A stretch of 64,000 bases of DNA from Rhizobium sp. P38BS-XIX (GTDB lineage Bacteria > Pseudomonadota > Alphaproteobacteria > Rhizobiales > Rhizobiaceae): assembly GCF_012641435.1 (NCBI RefSeq), contig NZ_JABAIJ010000003.1, positions 124,001 to 188,000 of the forward strand. The letters are read 5' to 3'. The first letter of the stretch is position 1. Each line of letters starts with the position of its first letter. Position numbers and translations under genes: made by a program. This document shows, piece after piece, positions 52,735 to 62,326 of this stretch. The notes under the pieces are model-generated. The model was not told where the DNA came from. It did not search any database and saw only the letters and a list, made by a program, of their open reading frames with translations.

Positions 52735-54561
52735 TCAGGCGCTCCTGGCGATGAAGTGGCCTGAATTGATTTCCTCATGAGCGAGAACCGGGGGCTCGTC
52801 GCCGACGCGGCGCACGGGATTGGGAATCTCGCCCTCGATGAGAGCCGTTCTGCGCTCCTGCGTCGGATCGGCGATCGGAACGGCCGAAAGCAGGCGCTGC
52901 GTATAAGCGTGCGTCGGCGTTTCGAAGACCTGGCGGCGACTGCCGATTTCCATGATCTGGCCGAGATAGAGCACGGCAACGCGATGGCTGATCTTTTCGA
53001 CTACGGCCATATCGTGGCTGATGAACAGATAGGCGAGGCCGCGTTCGGCCTGCAGGTCCATCAGAAGGTTGATGATCTGAGCCTGGATTGAGACGTCGAG
53101 AGCGGAAAGCGCCTCGTCGGCAATGATGAGCTTCGGATCGGAGGCAAGGGCGCGGGCGATGCAGACGCGCTGGCGCTGGCCACCGGAAAACTCATGCGGA
53201 TAGCGATCGGCATGGGCCGACGTCAGGCCGACGCGTTCGAGAAGCTCGTCCACCCTGCGGCGAACCTCTTTGGATCCGGAGATGATGCCATGGGTGTTGA
53301 TCGGTTCCGCAATCGAGAATCCCACAGTCTTGCGCGGGTCGAGCGAAGCGAAGGGATCCTGGAAAATATACTGCACGTCGCGCCGCAGGCGGAAGCGCTC
53401 GAGCTGCGACATGGCGGCGAAGCTCTTGCCGTTGAAGGTAATTTCGCCCGACAAAGCCTTCTGCAATTGCTGGATCGTGCGGCCGATCGTCGATTTGCCG
53501 GAGCCGGATTCGCCGACGAGGGCCAGCGTCTCGCCGGGGTGAATGTCGAAAGCGACCTTCTGGACGGCACTGCAGCGATGCGTGACCTGTCCGAATATAT
53601 TCTTTTTGATATCGAAGCGTACGAAGAGATCGCGCACGGACAATAGCGGTTGCTGATCGTAGCGGGCGGTGTTCTGAATGCGCTCCTCGCCGACGATTTT
53701 CGGCTCGCCCCCGTCGAGAACAGTTAGCGGCATGCGTTTCGGAAAATCCTGGCCGGTCATGCTGCCGAGCTTCGGCACGGCTGCCAGAAGCGCCTTCGTA
53801 TAGGGGTGCCTGGGATTGGCGAATATCTCGCGAACGGGGCCTTCTTCGACCTTTTTGCCCTTCCACATGACCACAACGTCGTCGGCCATTTCGGCGACGA
53901 CGCCCATGTCGTGGGTGATGAAGATCATGCCCATGCCGAGATCCTTTTGCAGATCCCGCATGATGTTGAGGATCTGGGCCTGGATCGTGACGTCGAGGGC
54001 GGTTGTCGGCTCGTCGGCAATCAGGAGCTTCGGTCGGCAGGCCAGCGCCATGGCGATCATGACGCGCTGGCGCATGCCGCCGGACAGCTGATGCGGATAG
54101 CGGTTCAGAAGTGCTGCCGCGTCCGGCAGGCGTACCATTTCCAGCAAGCGCCGGGCTTCGGCCATGGCGGCGGATTTGCCGACCTTCTCGTGAAGAAGAA
54201 GGACTTCGCAGATCTGGTCGCCAACGGTGAAGACTGGGTTGAGCGAAGTCATCGGCTCCTGGAAGATCATGGCGATCTCCTTGCCGCGAACTGCGCGCAT
54301 GTCCTTCTGCGATAGTTTCAGCAGGTCTTTGCCGTTGAAGAGGATGCTGCCACCCTCAAAGCGCGCGCCCATCATATCGGCGAGGCGCATGATCGAAAGC
54401 GAGGTCACGGATTTGCCGGAACCGGATTCGCCGACAACTGCGAGCGTCCGCCCCGGTTCGACCGAAAAGGAAAGTCCCTCGACCACACGATTTTCGCCGA
54501 ACCGCACGCTAAGATCCGCGACAGACAGAAGCGGTTTGTGTTCGCCTGCAGCAGTCGTCAT
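52735..54561 (-). CDS. peptide ABC transporter ATPase, DppD-DppF fusion
   Basis: Start at ATG 54561, with GAGG about eight bases upstream. The 608-residue protein joins two complete ATPases that many bacteria encode as separate DppD and DppF. First half: Walker [11 protein letters not shown], signature [15 protein letters not shown], Walker [13 protein letters not shown]. Second half: [39 protein letters not shown] with Ala in place of Pro and Thr. Each half ends with an oligopeptide-type C-terminal region ([22 protein letters not shown]). It heads the operon, divergent from a GntR regulator. Confidence 0.93.
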   Translation of the reverse strand: MTTAAGEHKPLLSVADLSVRFGENRVVEGLSFSVEPGRTLAVVGESGSGKSVTSLSIMRLADMMGARFEGGSILFNGKDLLKLSQKDMRAVRGKEIAMIFQEPMTSLNPVFTVGDQICEVLLLHEKVGKSAAMAEARRLLEMVRLPDAAALLNRYPHQLSGGMRQRVMIAMALACRPKLLIADEPTTALDVTIQAQILNIMRDLQKDLGMGMIFITHDMGVVAEMADDVVVMWKGKKVEEGPVREIFANPRHPYTKALLAAVPKLGSMTGQDFPKRMPLTVLDGGEPKIVGEERIQNTARYDQQPLLSVRDLFVRFDIKKNIFGQVTHRCSAVQKVAFDIHPGETLALVGESGSGKSTIGRTIQQLQKALSGEITFNGKSFAAMSQLERFRLRRDVQYIFQDPFASLDPRKTVGFSIAEPINTHGIISGSKEVRRRVDELLERVGLTSAHADRYPHEFSGGQRQRVCIARALASDPKLIIADEALSALDVSIQAQIINLLMDLQAERGLAYLFISHDMAVVEKISHRVAVLYLGQIMEIGSRRQVFETPTHAYTQRLLSAVPIADPTQERRTALIEGEIPNPVRRVGDEPPVLAHEEINSGHFIARSA

Positions 54562-55007
54562 GCGCTTACCTCGGTATTGTGCAGGTCGTTCATGCTTGTC
54601 CGGACAATTGCAGTGTCGCAATTTGCATCGAAGGCGCAAACGCGGTTGCCAATATCGCCATCGGGGCAGGATGATCGCATGCTCATGCCGACACCTGTTG
54701 CAGCTCGACGGCGGCTGGCGATGTTTTTCTAAAAAACAGGCGTCCCATGAACTTCTGTATCCGCGTTCCCATTATATTTGTTGTGGCATGAGATAGCATC
54801 AAACAACAATCCGGTCTATATTGTTCAACAATTTTCGTCTTGCCAATCAAAAAAAGGAACAAACCCGCATAAAATCGTCCAACGGAGTTTGCCGTCGAGA
54901 TCTTTCGATAAACCAAGGAGAGGGTACGGAATTGCGGCTCGTATTTCTGCGCTTGGTTACTATGGGCAGGCATCGGACGCGATTGAGCGCGGGCGCTGGG
55001 AGAGCAA
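54562..55007. other. divergent promoter region of the peptide operon and gntR
   Basis: No gene is convincing in this 446-base gap. The part from 54720 to 54880 is AT-rich and should contain both promoters. It includes the palindrome at 54820-54832 and a wider inverted pair TTGTTGT (54778-54784) and ACAACAA (54803-54809). The remaining part on the left of it may be a long leader of the ATPase gene. Confidence 0.45.
54820..54832. promoter_or_regulatory. palindrome, candidate GntR/FCD operator
   Basis: ATTGTT-C-AACAAT is a perfect 6+1+6 palindrome between the divergent operon and the GntR gene. Its TTGT...ACAA form suits FCD-type GntR proteins. The neighbouring TTGTTGT/ACAACAA pair repeats the half-site. 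Confidence 0.5.
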
Positions 55008-55700
55008 ATGAAGCAGACAAGTCTTGCGAGCATCGAGCCGACGCCTGTCGCGGAGACGGGGCAGACGGTTGCGGAACTGACCGCTGCTCGCATCCGCGAG
55101 CGCGTGATCAACGGCACGCTTTCGCCGGGTAGCCATCTATCCGAAGCGGCCCTTTGCGAGGAGCTGCAGGTCTCGCGCAACACGCTCCGTGAAGTTTTCC
55201 GGCTGCTGACAAAGGAAGGCGTGCTGCGTCACGAAGCCAATCGCGGCGTCTTTGTTTCCACCCCGAGCATTTCGACGATCATGGATATCTTCCATATTCG
55301 CCGTCTGATCGAATGTTCGGCCCTCGCCAACGCACATCACCGCCATCCTAGCGTCGACAAGATGCGCGCTGCCATCGAGGCTGCAGTTCAGCACCGGCAC
55401 CGCGGCGAATGGTTGGAGGTCGGCAGCGCCGATATCGCCTTTCACGCGGCAATCGTCGAACTTGCCGACAGCCCACGCCTTTCCGCTTTCTATGCGCAAA
55501 TCTCACTGGAGCTGCGTCTCGTCTTTGGGCTGATCCGCGATCCCGAGTACCTGCATGCCCCCTATGTCGGCCAGAACGCGACCATTCTTGCGCATCTGGA
55601 GGAGGGAGCACCCGCCAGTGCGGCCGATGCGCTGGAGAAATACCTGTTCCAGGCCGAACGCTTCATCCTGGCCGCCTATTCGCGGGCAATGCCCGGCTGA
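55008..55700 (+). CDS. GntR-family regulator (FCD domain)
   Basis: A 230-residue regulator. The winged helix (about 18-85) has ARIRERVINGTLSPGSHLSE, LQVSRNTLREVFRLLTKEGV and NRGVFVSTPS. The FCD effector domain follows with IFHIRRLIECSALANAH, DIAFHAAIVELADSPRL and HAPYVGQNATILAHLEEG, carrying the His residues that often bind a metal with a carboxylate ligand. It is divergent from the peptide operon and is the obvious candidate to control it. Confidence 0.9.
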   Translation: MKQTSLASIEPTPVAETGQTVAELTAARIRERVINGTLSPGSHLSEAALCEELQVSRNTLREVFRLLTKEGVLRHEANRGVFVSTPSISTIMDIFHIRRLIECSALANAHHRHPSVDKMRAAIEAAVQHRHRGEWLEVGSADIAFHAAIVELADSPRLSAFYAQISLELRLVFGLIRDPEYLHAPYVGQNATILAHLEEGAPASAADALEKYLFQAERFILAAYSRAMPG

Positions 55701-55923
55701 AGCTCAAGATCTCATCATTGATACGATGAATGATGTGGACAATGTCTGCCGGACGGGCCGAGATTCGATGCAACGATTTGCGTCTCGGTTCGCTTTGACG
55801 GAAGGATGTGCGGCATCGCGAATGTAGGCTCGAGGTCGATCGGGCGGCAAAGCCAACGTTTGCTGCAATCGATCGGAGCGGTCCCGCACCGACCGATCGG
55901 AAAACTTGTTTCGACCATCGGTT

Positions 55924-57165
55924 ATGGCGGATGATGGGGTTATGGACGCGCAATCCCTAGCGAGCTCCAGCAAGGCAACGGCGATCCAGCAGGTCTGGGC
56001 GTCCCCTCTCTATCGCGGCGCGACGTTTGCGCTGTTTCTCTCCGGTCTTGCGACGTCCGCCTCGTTGCCGCAGATCGTGCTCTTCCTCGTTAGGGAACTC
56101 GGAGCATCGCTGCCGGTGGCGGGGCTTTATTATTTAACCGGCCTCACTGCGCCTGTTGCCGGCTATCTCGTCGGCAGTTATTCCGACAAAACCGGACGCC
56201 GCCTCAGCCTCTTTCGGCTCTGCGCTATCGCCGGCGCCCTTGGTTGGGCCGGGATCGCTCTATCGACAAGGGCGTGGATGCCGTTCGTGATCGGCGACAT
56301 CGTTCTGGGATTCTCCGGGTCTGCGACATCGCAGCTTTTTACCGCCATTCACGACGACCTCAAGGCGAAGGGTGCCGGTGCGAATGACAGCGTGGTTGCC
56401 ATCATCCGCATGGCCTTGACGGCCGGCTGGGTCATCGGTCCGTTTCTGGGCGCATGGTTCGCCGTGGAAATCGGCCTTCGTGCCATGTTGTGGGGAACGG
56501 CAATCTGCTTCTTCGCGCAGATCATTCCCCTTTGGACACAGCAGGCATTGGCAGCGCCGGGCAGACGGGTGGATAAAAAGACCGATGCCGTCAGTCATGT
56601 CGGGTGGTCGGAGATGTTGCCGCTTCTGGCCTTCACCGGCCTTTACGTGCTCGTCTATGCCGGCGAGCCGATCAAATATGGTTTCCTGCTGCTCTACATG
56701 CAGGATCAGCTGAAGCTCGACCCCTCTATTCAAGGGTCGGTGATCGGCACGCAGCCGTTCATCGAACTCATTCTGATGCCGTTCAGCGTTCTTCTGGCAC
56801 GGCGGATCGGCATCCTCTGGATGATGTGCGTAGCCGCGATCTGCGGCGTGATGGCCAATCTGTGCTTTGCAACCTGGCCGACGGCGGCCGGCATGTTTGC
56901 CGGTCAGATCCTGATGGGCGGGGTTTGGGGGCTTTACATGGTGCTCGGTCTGATCGTTGCGCAAAGGCTGCTCCCGAATGCGGTCGCGACCGCTTCGGCG
57001 ATCTTCATGAGCTCATCGGCATTGGCAAGTGCGCTTGGCGGTGGCGTTGGAGGCATGGGCGTAGCCTATCTCGGTCTTCCGAACGTCTTTTATCTTCCGG
57101 CGCTATTTTCGCTGGCCGCGGCGGTCGGGCTGGCGATCATGGCGCGTTCACGCGTTATCCAATAG
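55924..57165 (+). CDS. sugar-efflux-like MFS transporter (SetA type)
   Basis: About 413 residues, 12 helices: GLATSASLPQIVLFLVREL, DKTGRRLSLFRLCAIAG, and VLVYAGEPIKYGFLLLYMQD resembling the SetA/SotB branch of MFS. Start is uncertain: ATG 55924 and ATG 55942 are both in frame, and only the second has a G-rich stretch (GGGG) nearby. It is followed after 115 bases by a second MFS gene of the same branch, so the two may be a duplicated pair. Confidence 0.8.
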   Translation: MADDGVMDAQSLASSSKATAIQQVWASPLYRGATFALFLSGLATSASLPQIVLFLVRELGASLPVAGLYYLTGLTAPVAGYLVGSYSDKTGRRLSLFRLCAIAGALGWAGIALSTRAWMPFVIGDIVLGFSGSATSQLFTAIHDDLKAKGAGANDSVVAIIRMALTAGWVIGPFLGAWFAVEIGLRAMLWGTAICFFAQIIPLWTQQALAAPGRRVDKKTDAVSHVGWSEMLPLLAFTGLYVLVYAGEPIKYGFLLLYMQDQLKLDPSIQGSVIGTQPFIELILMPFSVLLARRIGILWMMCVAAICGVMANLCFATWPTAAGMFAGQILMGGVWGLYMVLGLIVAQRLLPNAVATASAIFMSSSALASALGGGVGGMGVAYLGLPNVFYLPALFSLAAAVGLAIMARSRVIQ

Positions 57166-57280
57166 GGATTTCACGCACAAAGCGGGCATTATTTCACTTC
57201 GGCAGGTTCCGGCTCACGGCAAACCTGCTACAAGCCCTTCGCCCGGATTTCGGGTGATTTGCCAGCTCCTAGACCCGCCA

Positions 57281-58552
57281 ATGACCCGCCTTCTTCCAGA
57301 TGTTTTCCGCGACCCGACGATCCGGGTCAGCATGCTTGCGATTTTCGCGTTCGGTTTTGCCGGAGCTGCAACGGCGCCCTATCAGTCAATCGTCGGTATC
57401 CGTGAGCTGGGCCTCGGCAATGGATTATATTCCGCGCTGATTTTTTGTGCCGCAGCCGTCAACGTCGTCGTCAGCATTCTGCTCGGAAATCTGGCGGATA
57501 GGCTTGGCGAATATCGCGTGATGATGCTCACTGTCGCCGTCTTCGGCATCTTTGGCTACGGGGCTGTCTATGTCATCCCTGCGCAGACAACGTTTGTCCT
57601 TGACGCGTTGTTTTTCCTGCCGGTCTACGGATCCTTGAACTCGTTGCTTTTTGCCAATGTTCGGGTCGCGACGCGCGGAATGGAGCGCAACGACGTCGCC
57701 ACCGTCAATTCAGGCGTTCGTGCGATGATCTCGCTGTCTTGGGTCCTGGTGCCCGGCATTACCGGCGCATTGTTGGCGAATTCACCGAGCATGCTGCCGG
57801 CCTATCTCTTTGCCGGCCTTGCCTGTGCGGCCTGTTTCGGGCTGATTGCCGTGTTCCTGCCGCGCCAAAGCGGCACGGATGCGGCGGCGGCGCATCATCT
57901 GTCCTACCTTACAGCCTTGGGTGAAGTCATATCGCCGCCCGTTTTTGCGCGGGTGATCGCCGTGGCGCTGATCAGCTGCACGCTTCACGTCAACGACGCC
58001 ATCCTGCCTCTTATTGTCACCGGTGCTGCCCATGGCAAAGTCTCGGATATCGGCGTTCTCGTCGGTATCGTTGCTTTTCTGGAGGTCATCTTCATCATCG
58101 TGTGGGGACGGGCGCAGCGGATCATGAGCCACGTGACGGCGCTTGCGATCGGCACGGTTATTTATGTCGTCTATCTGCTGTTGCTCGGGTTCGCATCGGC
58201 TCCATGGCAGCTCTATGCACTGACTTTGATCAGCGGCGTCGGGGCTGCCGCCCTCATCAGCATCCCGATCACCTATCTGCAGGACCTGATCGCCGAGCGT
58301 CCTGGTCTTGGCAGCGCTCTGATCTCCGTCAATATCTTTCTGAGTGCCGGCCTCAGCCGCCCTTCTTTTTGCGCTGGGAACGGCGACGAGCAGCTATTCC
58401 GGGACGGCAATTATCAGCGCCTTTGCTGGATTGCTGGGCCTTGCAATGCTGTTCTATTTCGATGGCAGCAAACGGCGCCGATAAAGCCGATAGTCCCCAC
58501 GAATATTTCCGACAGCGAGGATGCTATTGACGGCAGATCTCTAGTGCATTAG
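57281..58552 (+). CDS. sugar-efflux-like MFS transporter (SetA type), likely frameshifted near the 3' end
   Basis: Helices and motifs run normally to about residue 360 (GVRAMISLSWVLVPGITGAL, TYLQDLIAERPGLGSALIS). The frame then reads a charged, Cys- and Trp-rich tail with no membrane helix. In the next frame, from 58353, the bases encode SAALLFALGTATSSYSGTAI and then two normal helix segments ending FDGSKRRR at a stop at 58482-58484. One extra base (or two missing) near 58352 explains both. Either a real pseudogenising shift or a sequencing error. ATG 57281 is chosen because the GTG at 57254 adds unusual residues. Confidence 0.75.
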   Translation: MTRLLPDVFRDPTIRVSMLAIFAFGFAGAATAPYQSIVGIRELGLGNGLYSALIFCAAAVNVVVSILLGNLADRLGEYRVMMLTVAVFGIFGYGAVYVIPAQTTFVLDALFFLPVYGSLNSLLFANVRVATRGMERNDVATVNSGVRAMISLSWVLVPGITGALLANSPSMLPAYLFAGLACAACFGLIAVFLPRQSGTDAAAAHHLSYLTALGEVISPPVFARVIAVALISCTLHVNDAILPLIVTGAAHGKVSDIGVLVGIVAFLEVIFIIVWGRAQRIMSHVTALAIGTVIYVVYLLLLGFASAPWQLYALTLISGVGAAALISIPITYLQDLIAERPGLGSALISVNIFLSAGLSRPSFCAGNGDEQLFRDGNYQRLCWIAGPCNAVLFRWQQTAPIKPIVPTNISDSEDAIDGRSLVH

Positions 58553-58581
58553 TCATAAAGTCATCTGATGACTTTATGACT
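58551..58581. promoter_or_regulatory. perfect 31-bp palindrome over the gntR start codon
   Basis: AGTCATAAAGTCATC (58551-58565) is followed by one base and its exact inverted copy (58567-58581). The start ATG at 58576 lies inside the right arm. Half-site TCAT repeats, and the inner core GTCATCTGATGAC is itself a palindrome, typical of FadR-type GntR operators. Binding here would block both transcription and access to the start. Confidence 0.75.
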
Positions 58582-59268
58582 GTGAAAATCATGCGTGCTC
58601 TTGTCAAGACGACGCTTGCCGATACCGCCGTGGAGGCCATCCGCAGCGAGATTACCGCCAGGCGTTGGGCTGTCGGCGAAAAGCTGCCGAACGAAGCCTC
58701 TCTTTCGGAAATGCTATCGGTCAGCCGCGGCACGATCCGCGAAGCGGTGAGAGTGCTTGTTTCTCAGGGTTACCTTGAAACACGACAGGGATCCGGGACC
58801 TATGTCCGCTCGACGACCGATCTGGGCCGTCCACTCGATATGGCACGTCGGGCTGGCCTTAGAGATCAGTTCGAGGCACGGCTGGCGTTGGAGGTAGAGG
58901 CCGCGCGATTGGCGGCTCTGCGTCATACGCCCGATGTGATTTCAAACCTGCGCGCGTTGCTGACGGTTCGCGGAAATTATGGTGGTGGGGACAAGGGCGC
59001 ATTCATCGAACGCGATCTTGCCTTCCACAAGACCGTGATCGCGGCCTCGCAGAACAGCGCGATGGTGCAGCTCTACGATTTCTTTTCTCTCTCGATTGCT
59101 GACACGATCGAAGCGACGCTCGGGGCAGAGATTCCGGAGCCGGACATGTCGGCACATGTCGCGATCGTCGACGCCATTGAATCCGGTGATCCCGAAGCGG
59201 CCGGCGCTGCCGTGCGCCGCTTCATGGCTCCCGTTATTGCCACTCTTGATCGGTTACTGATGTCATGA
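58576..59268 (+). CDS. GntR-family regulator (FadR/FCD type)
   Basis: A 230-residue regulator with an N-terminal winged helix (AVEAIRSEITARRWAVGEKL, LSEMLSVSRGTIREAVRVLV, TRQGSGTYV) and an FCD effector domain (FEARLALEVEAARLAALRH, ERDLAFHKTVIAASQNS, DMSAHVAIVDAIESGD) with the usual His residues. ATG 58576 sits in a 31-bp palindrome, so it very likely represses itself. Its stop overlaps the next MFS start as ATGA, so regulator and transporter are co-transcribed. Confidence 0.9.
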   Translation: MTVKIMRALVKTTLADTAVEAIRSEITARRWAVGEKLPNEASLSEMLSVSRGTIREAVRVLVSQGYLETRQGSGTYVRSTTDLGRPLDMARRAGLRDQFEARLALEVEAARLAALRHTPDVISNLRALLTVRGNYGGGDKGAFIERDLAFHKTVIAASQNSAMVQLYDFFSLSIADTIEATLGAEIPEPDMSAHVAIVDAIESGDPEAAGAAVRRFMAPVIATLDRLLMS

Positions 59269-60536
59269 CCCTATCCTCTCAAAACACCGCCGCCGTCGAG
59301 CTGGTCGATGCCGAAGCCGATGAAATTCCGCCGCCGCAGCCTCACGAAGGGAAATCGGCGATCGGCAGGTTCATTCTGGGCGCGAGCCTGGTGTTGATCG
59401 CATTCAATCTGCGGCCCGTCTTCTCAAGCGCTTCGGCACTGCTGCCGGAGATCAAAACCGGGTTGGAGTTGTCCGCGCTCGGCACCAGCATCCTGACGAC
59501 ATTGCCTGTGGTTTGCATGGGGCTGTTTTCGCCGCTTGCACCGAGGCTTGCCCAGCGGGTAGGAACCGAACGCGTATTGCTCGGCGTGATCCTTCTGCTT
59601 GCCGTCGGAACTGCGCTGCGTGGCTTTTCCTCAATTTCGATGCTGTTTTTCGGCACTGGGTTGGCAGGGGCGGCAATTGCTGTTGGCAACGTGCTACTGC
59701 CGGGTGTCGTCAAGCGCGATTTCCCGGATAAAGCCGCGCTCATGACGGGTTGCTATACGATGGCGCTATGCGCAGGAGCGGCCAGCGCTGCCGGACTGAC
59801 GCTTCCCATAGAGCAAGCCCTTGGCGGGTCGCTTGGCGCAGCCCTTGCCGCCTGGGCGCTGCCGGCCTTTCTCGTCGCTATTCTGTGGCTGCCGCAAGTT
59901 CTTGGCGCGCGCAGCCAGATCCGTCGCAGCGGTTTTCGTGTGGTCGGGTTGTGGACTGATAAGATCGCCTGGCAAGTGACGCTATTCATGGGCCTGCAAT
60001 CCGCGCTCGCCTATTGCGTTTTCGGTTGGCTGGTGCCGATCCTGCGTGAGCGCGGCCTTGATGGCGTTACGGCCGGCGGCATCGTCTCGGTCTCCGTCAT
60101 GGTTCAGGCCGCAGCTTGCCTCGTGGCTCCCCATATCGCGGTGAAAGGCAGGGATCAGCGTGCAATCAACGTCATCCTTTGCGTAGTCGCAGTCATCGCG
60201 CTGTTGGGACTGCTCTTCGCACCGCTTTGGACTGTGTGGTTCTGGGCTGTGCTTCAGGGTATCGGTCAGGGTGGCTTGATTGCGGTGGCGCTGACCGTGA
60301 TCGTCCTGAGATCGCCGGATGCACATGTGGCTGCCCATCTATCCGGCATGGCGCAGTTTGTCGGCTACCTGCTTGCTGCGATCGGACCGCTTGTTGTCGG
60401 CATAATCCACGGCTGGACGGGAAGTTTCGGCTGGTGCGCCGTGCTGTTTGTGCTGCTCGGTCTCGGCGCCTCCATCAATGGCTGGTTTGCCGGGCGCGCG
60501 ATGACCGTGAACGCGAAGACGATTGAAAATCCCTGA
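59265..60536 (+). CDS. CynX/NimT-family MFS transporter
   Basis: A 423-residue transporter with 12 helices: LVLIAFNLRPVFSSASALLP near the N-terminus is the CynX/NimT mark (Arg-Pro in helix one), followed by GLAGAAIAVGNVLLPGVVKR and AALMTGCYTMALCAGAA. Relatives export cyanate or 2-nitroimidazole; the substrate here is unknown. It overlaps the GntR stop by four bases and shares its operator, so expression should depend on that regulator's ligand. Confidence 0.88.
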   Translation: MTLSSQNTAAVELVDAEADEIPPPQPHEGKSAIGRFILGASLVLIAFNLRPVFSSASALLPEIKTGLELSALGTSILTTLPVVCMGLFSPLAPRLAQRVGTERVLLGVILLLAVGTALRGFSSISMLFFGTGLAGAAIAVGNVLLPGVVKRDFPDKAALMTGCYTMALCAGAASAAGLTLPIEQALGGSLGAALAAWALPAFLVAILWLPQVLGARSQIRRSGFRVVGLWTDKIAWQVTLFMGLQSALAYCVFGWLVPILRERGLDGVTAGGIVSVSVMVQAAACLVAPHIAVKGRDQRAINVILCVVAVIALLGLLFAPLWTVWFWAVLQGIGQGGLIAVALTVIVLRSPDAHVAAHLSGMAQFVGYLLAAIGPLVVGIIHGWTGSFGWCAVLFVLLGLGASINGWFAGRAMTVNAKTIENP

Positions 60537-60543
60537 ATGCTGC

Positions 60544-60565
60544 GCGGCGACTGAAAAGTCGCCGC
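60544..60565. terminator. stem-loop between convergent MFS genes
   Basis: A perfect 9-bp stem (60544-60552 with 60557-60565) with a GAAA tetraloop, eight bases after the CynX-type stop and 25 before the end of the convergent Bcr/CflA gene. It is likely a shared terminator. Confidence 0.6.
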
Positions 60566-60589
60566 AGGTTCACTCGATGTTCTGGCCGA

Positions 60590-61819
60590 TCAAGATGCCA
60601 AGGCCGTTCGGCTGCGGTTGGCGATCCAGAATGAGAGTTGAGACATGATGCCGGTGCCTAGAAGAACGCTTCCGGCTGCAAGTGCCGGATTGTCGCCCAA
60701 ACCGCCAAGGGCCGTGCATACCGCGCCGATGGCCATCTGTGCCGCGCCGTAGAGGCCGGATGCGGAGCCGGCAGCCTGGGGGTTGACGCTCAGGGTTTCG
60801 GCCAATGCAGCCGGCGAGGCAATGCCGGCACCGAAGCTGAAGAACAGCATGGACGTCACGGCAAGAATGACATCGAGCATGCCGGTCAACGCGCCCGTCA
60901 GGAAAACAAATGCCGCGATGCAGCTGATCAAGTTCCCAATGATCATAACTCGTGTCATGGCCATGCGGCCGACGATACGGCTGGCTGCCAGGCTGCCGAA
61001 CCATATTCCAGCGATGTTGATGGCGAGATAGGCGCCGACTTCGGAGATCGGACGATGTAGCTGATCGGCGAAGATAAATGGCGCTGCGCCGATATAGGCG
61101 TAAACCGAGGTCGTGGCGCAACCGCCGCCGATCGTATAGCCGAGAAAAGCGCGTGAGCGCAGAAGCTGCAAGTAATAGCGGACGACTTGCCTGGCATCAT
61201 GCCCCTGACGCCCCGGCGTTTCTCGAAGCAGGTAGACAACCAGCGTGAGGTTGGCGACGCCGAGAAGAGTGAGGGCAACGAAGATGGAGCGCCAGCCTGT
61301 TGTCTCGGCCAGCGCGCCGCCAATCAGCGGCGACAGGCCAGGTCCAGCCATCGTCATCAGATTCATCAGCGATAGTTTACGTGCCGCCTCCGGGCCCGAA
61401 GCGCCATCGCGTACAATGGCGCGGCCAAGCACAAGACCGGAGCAGCCGCCAATTGCCTGGAGGAGTCTGGCGATGATCAGCAGATCGATGGTAGGCGAGA
61501 GGAGCGCGCCGAGACTTGCGGCAGTATAGAGCAGCAGACCGGCAATCAGCACCGGACGGCGGCCATAGCGATCGGAAACTGGGCCATAGACCAGTTGCCC
61601 CAGCGCCAATCCGATGATGTAGGCACTGAGGGTAAGTTGCGTCGCGTGGGGCGTCGCGCCAAGCGCTGCGGCGGCGAGAGGCAGCGCAGGGACAAAGATG
61701 TGCATCGCGAGCGTCCCGCTGAGCGTGATCAGCGCCAGAATCCACAATGGCGTGTGGGCGGCGGATACGATCCCGGTTGTCGTCGCCTGCGATGTTTGCT
61801 TTTGCGCGCCCACGCTCAT
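60590..61819 (-). CDS. Bcr/CflA-family MFS drug transporter
   Basis: Start at ATG 61819, overlapping the upstream MarR stop as ATGA; the 409-residue product has 12 helices. LAMHIFVPALPLAAAALGAT opens helix one in the DHA1 manner, GQLVYGPVSDRYGRRPVLIA is the motif A loop, and GCSGLVLGRAIVRDGASG follows. Bcr/CflA proteins export bicyclomycin, chloramphenicol or similar compounds. The upstream MarR gene and its operator indicate drug-induced expression. Confidence 0.9.
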   Translation of the reverse strand: MSVGAQKQTSQATTTGIVSAAHTPLWILALITLSGTLAMHIFVPALPLAAAALGATPHATQLTLSAYIIGLALGQLVYGPVSDRYGRRPVLIAGLLLYTAASLGALLSPTIDLLIIARLLQAIGGCSGLVLGRAIVRDGASGPEAARKLSLMNLMTMAGPGLSPLIGGALAETTGWRSIFVALTLLGVANLTLVVYLLRETPGRQGHDARQVVRYYLQLLRSRAFLGYTIGGGCATTSVYAYIGAAPFIFADQLHRPISEVGAYLAINIAGIWFGSLAASRIVGRMAMTRVMIIGNLISCIAAFVFLTGALTGMLDVILAVTSMLFFSFGAGIASPAALAETLSVNPQAAGSASGLYGAAQMAIGAVCTALGGLGDNPALAAGSVLLGTGIMSQLSFWIANRSRTALAS

Positions 61820-62286
61820 GGTTGGCGGCTCTGATCGCTCGACATTGTCAGCCGCCGGCAAACCTGCTCAAGAACACGGCGCATCGCGGCAATATCATCG
61901 CCGTGGATGCCGCTCAGGACCTCGTTTTCCACGTCCTGGGAAATCGTTTCGACCTGCCGCACGAGTGCGCGCCCGGCGTTGGTGATCTCGATTGCCTTGG
62001 CTCGGCGGTCTCCATCGTCAGCGCGTTGCGCAATCAGCCCGGCCGTCTCGAGATTGACGAGAATGCGCACCATGGAGGATGTATCCAGCGTCAGAATGGC
62101 CGCCAGATCCTTCTGTCGCATCGGTCCCTCCGCCTGGGCAAGACGCAGCAGCGGCAGCCATGTCGCTTCAGTCAGATTGAATTCCTGAAGACGCAAATCG
62201 ACAGCGCGCCGCCATTGCCGCGCGGCAAGCCCGATCAAGGTTCCGAGCCGCTTGCTTGCAAATATGGAATCGGCCTGATCCGTCAT
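61816..62286 (-). CDS. MarR-family regulator
   Basis: I place the start at ATG 62286 (AGGT six bases upstream); the frame is open to 62316, but that would put the operator in the coding region. The 156-residue protein has the MarR winged helix: LRLQEFNLTEATWLPLLRLA, QKDLAAILTLDTSSMVRILV, TAGLIAQRADDGDRRAKAIE (the wing with DDGDRR). It likely represses itself and the coupled MFS gene through the palindromes just upstream. Confidence 0.9.
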   Translation of the reverse strand: MTDQADSIFASKRLGTLIGLAARQWRRAVDLRLQEFNLTEATWLPLLRLAQAEGPMRQKDLAAILTLDTSSMVRILVNLETAGLIAQRADDGDRRAKAIEITNAGRALVRQVETISQDVENEVLSGIHGDDIAAMRRVLEQVCRRLTMSSDQSRQP

Positions 62287-62301
62287 CAAAACACCTGCCA
62301 T

Positions 62302-62321
62302 TTTGTTTGCATGCAAACAAA
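62302..62321. promoter_or_regulatory. MarR operator, site 1 (perfect 20-bp palindrome)
   Basis: TTTGTTTGCATGCAAACAAA is a perfect palindrome 16 bases upstream of the chosen start. A related site centred 20 bp away (62327-62340) shares the TTTGCATGC core; two helical turns of spacing would place both dimers on one face of the DNA. Confidence 0.75.
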
Positions 62322-62326
62322 TTAGA

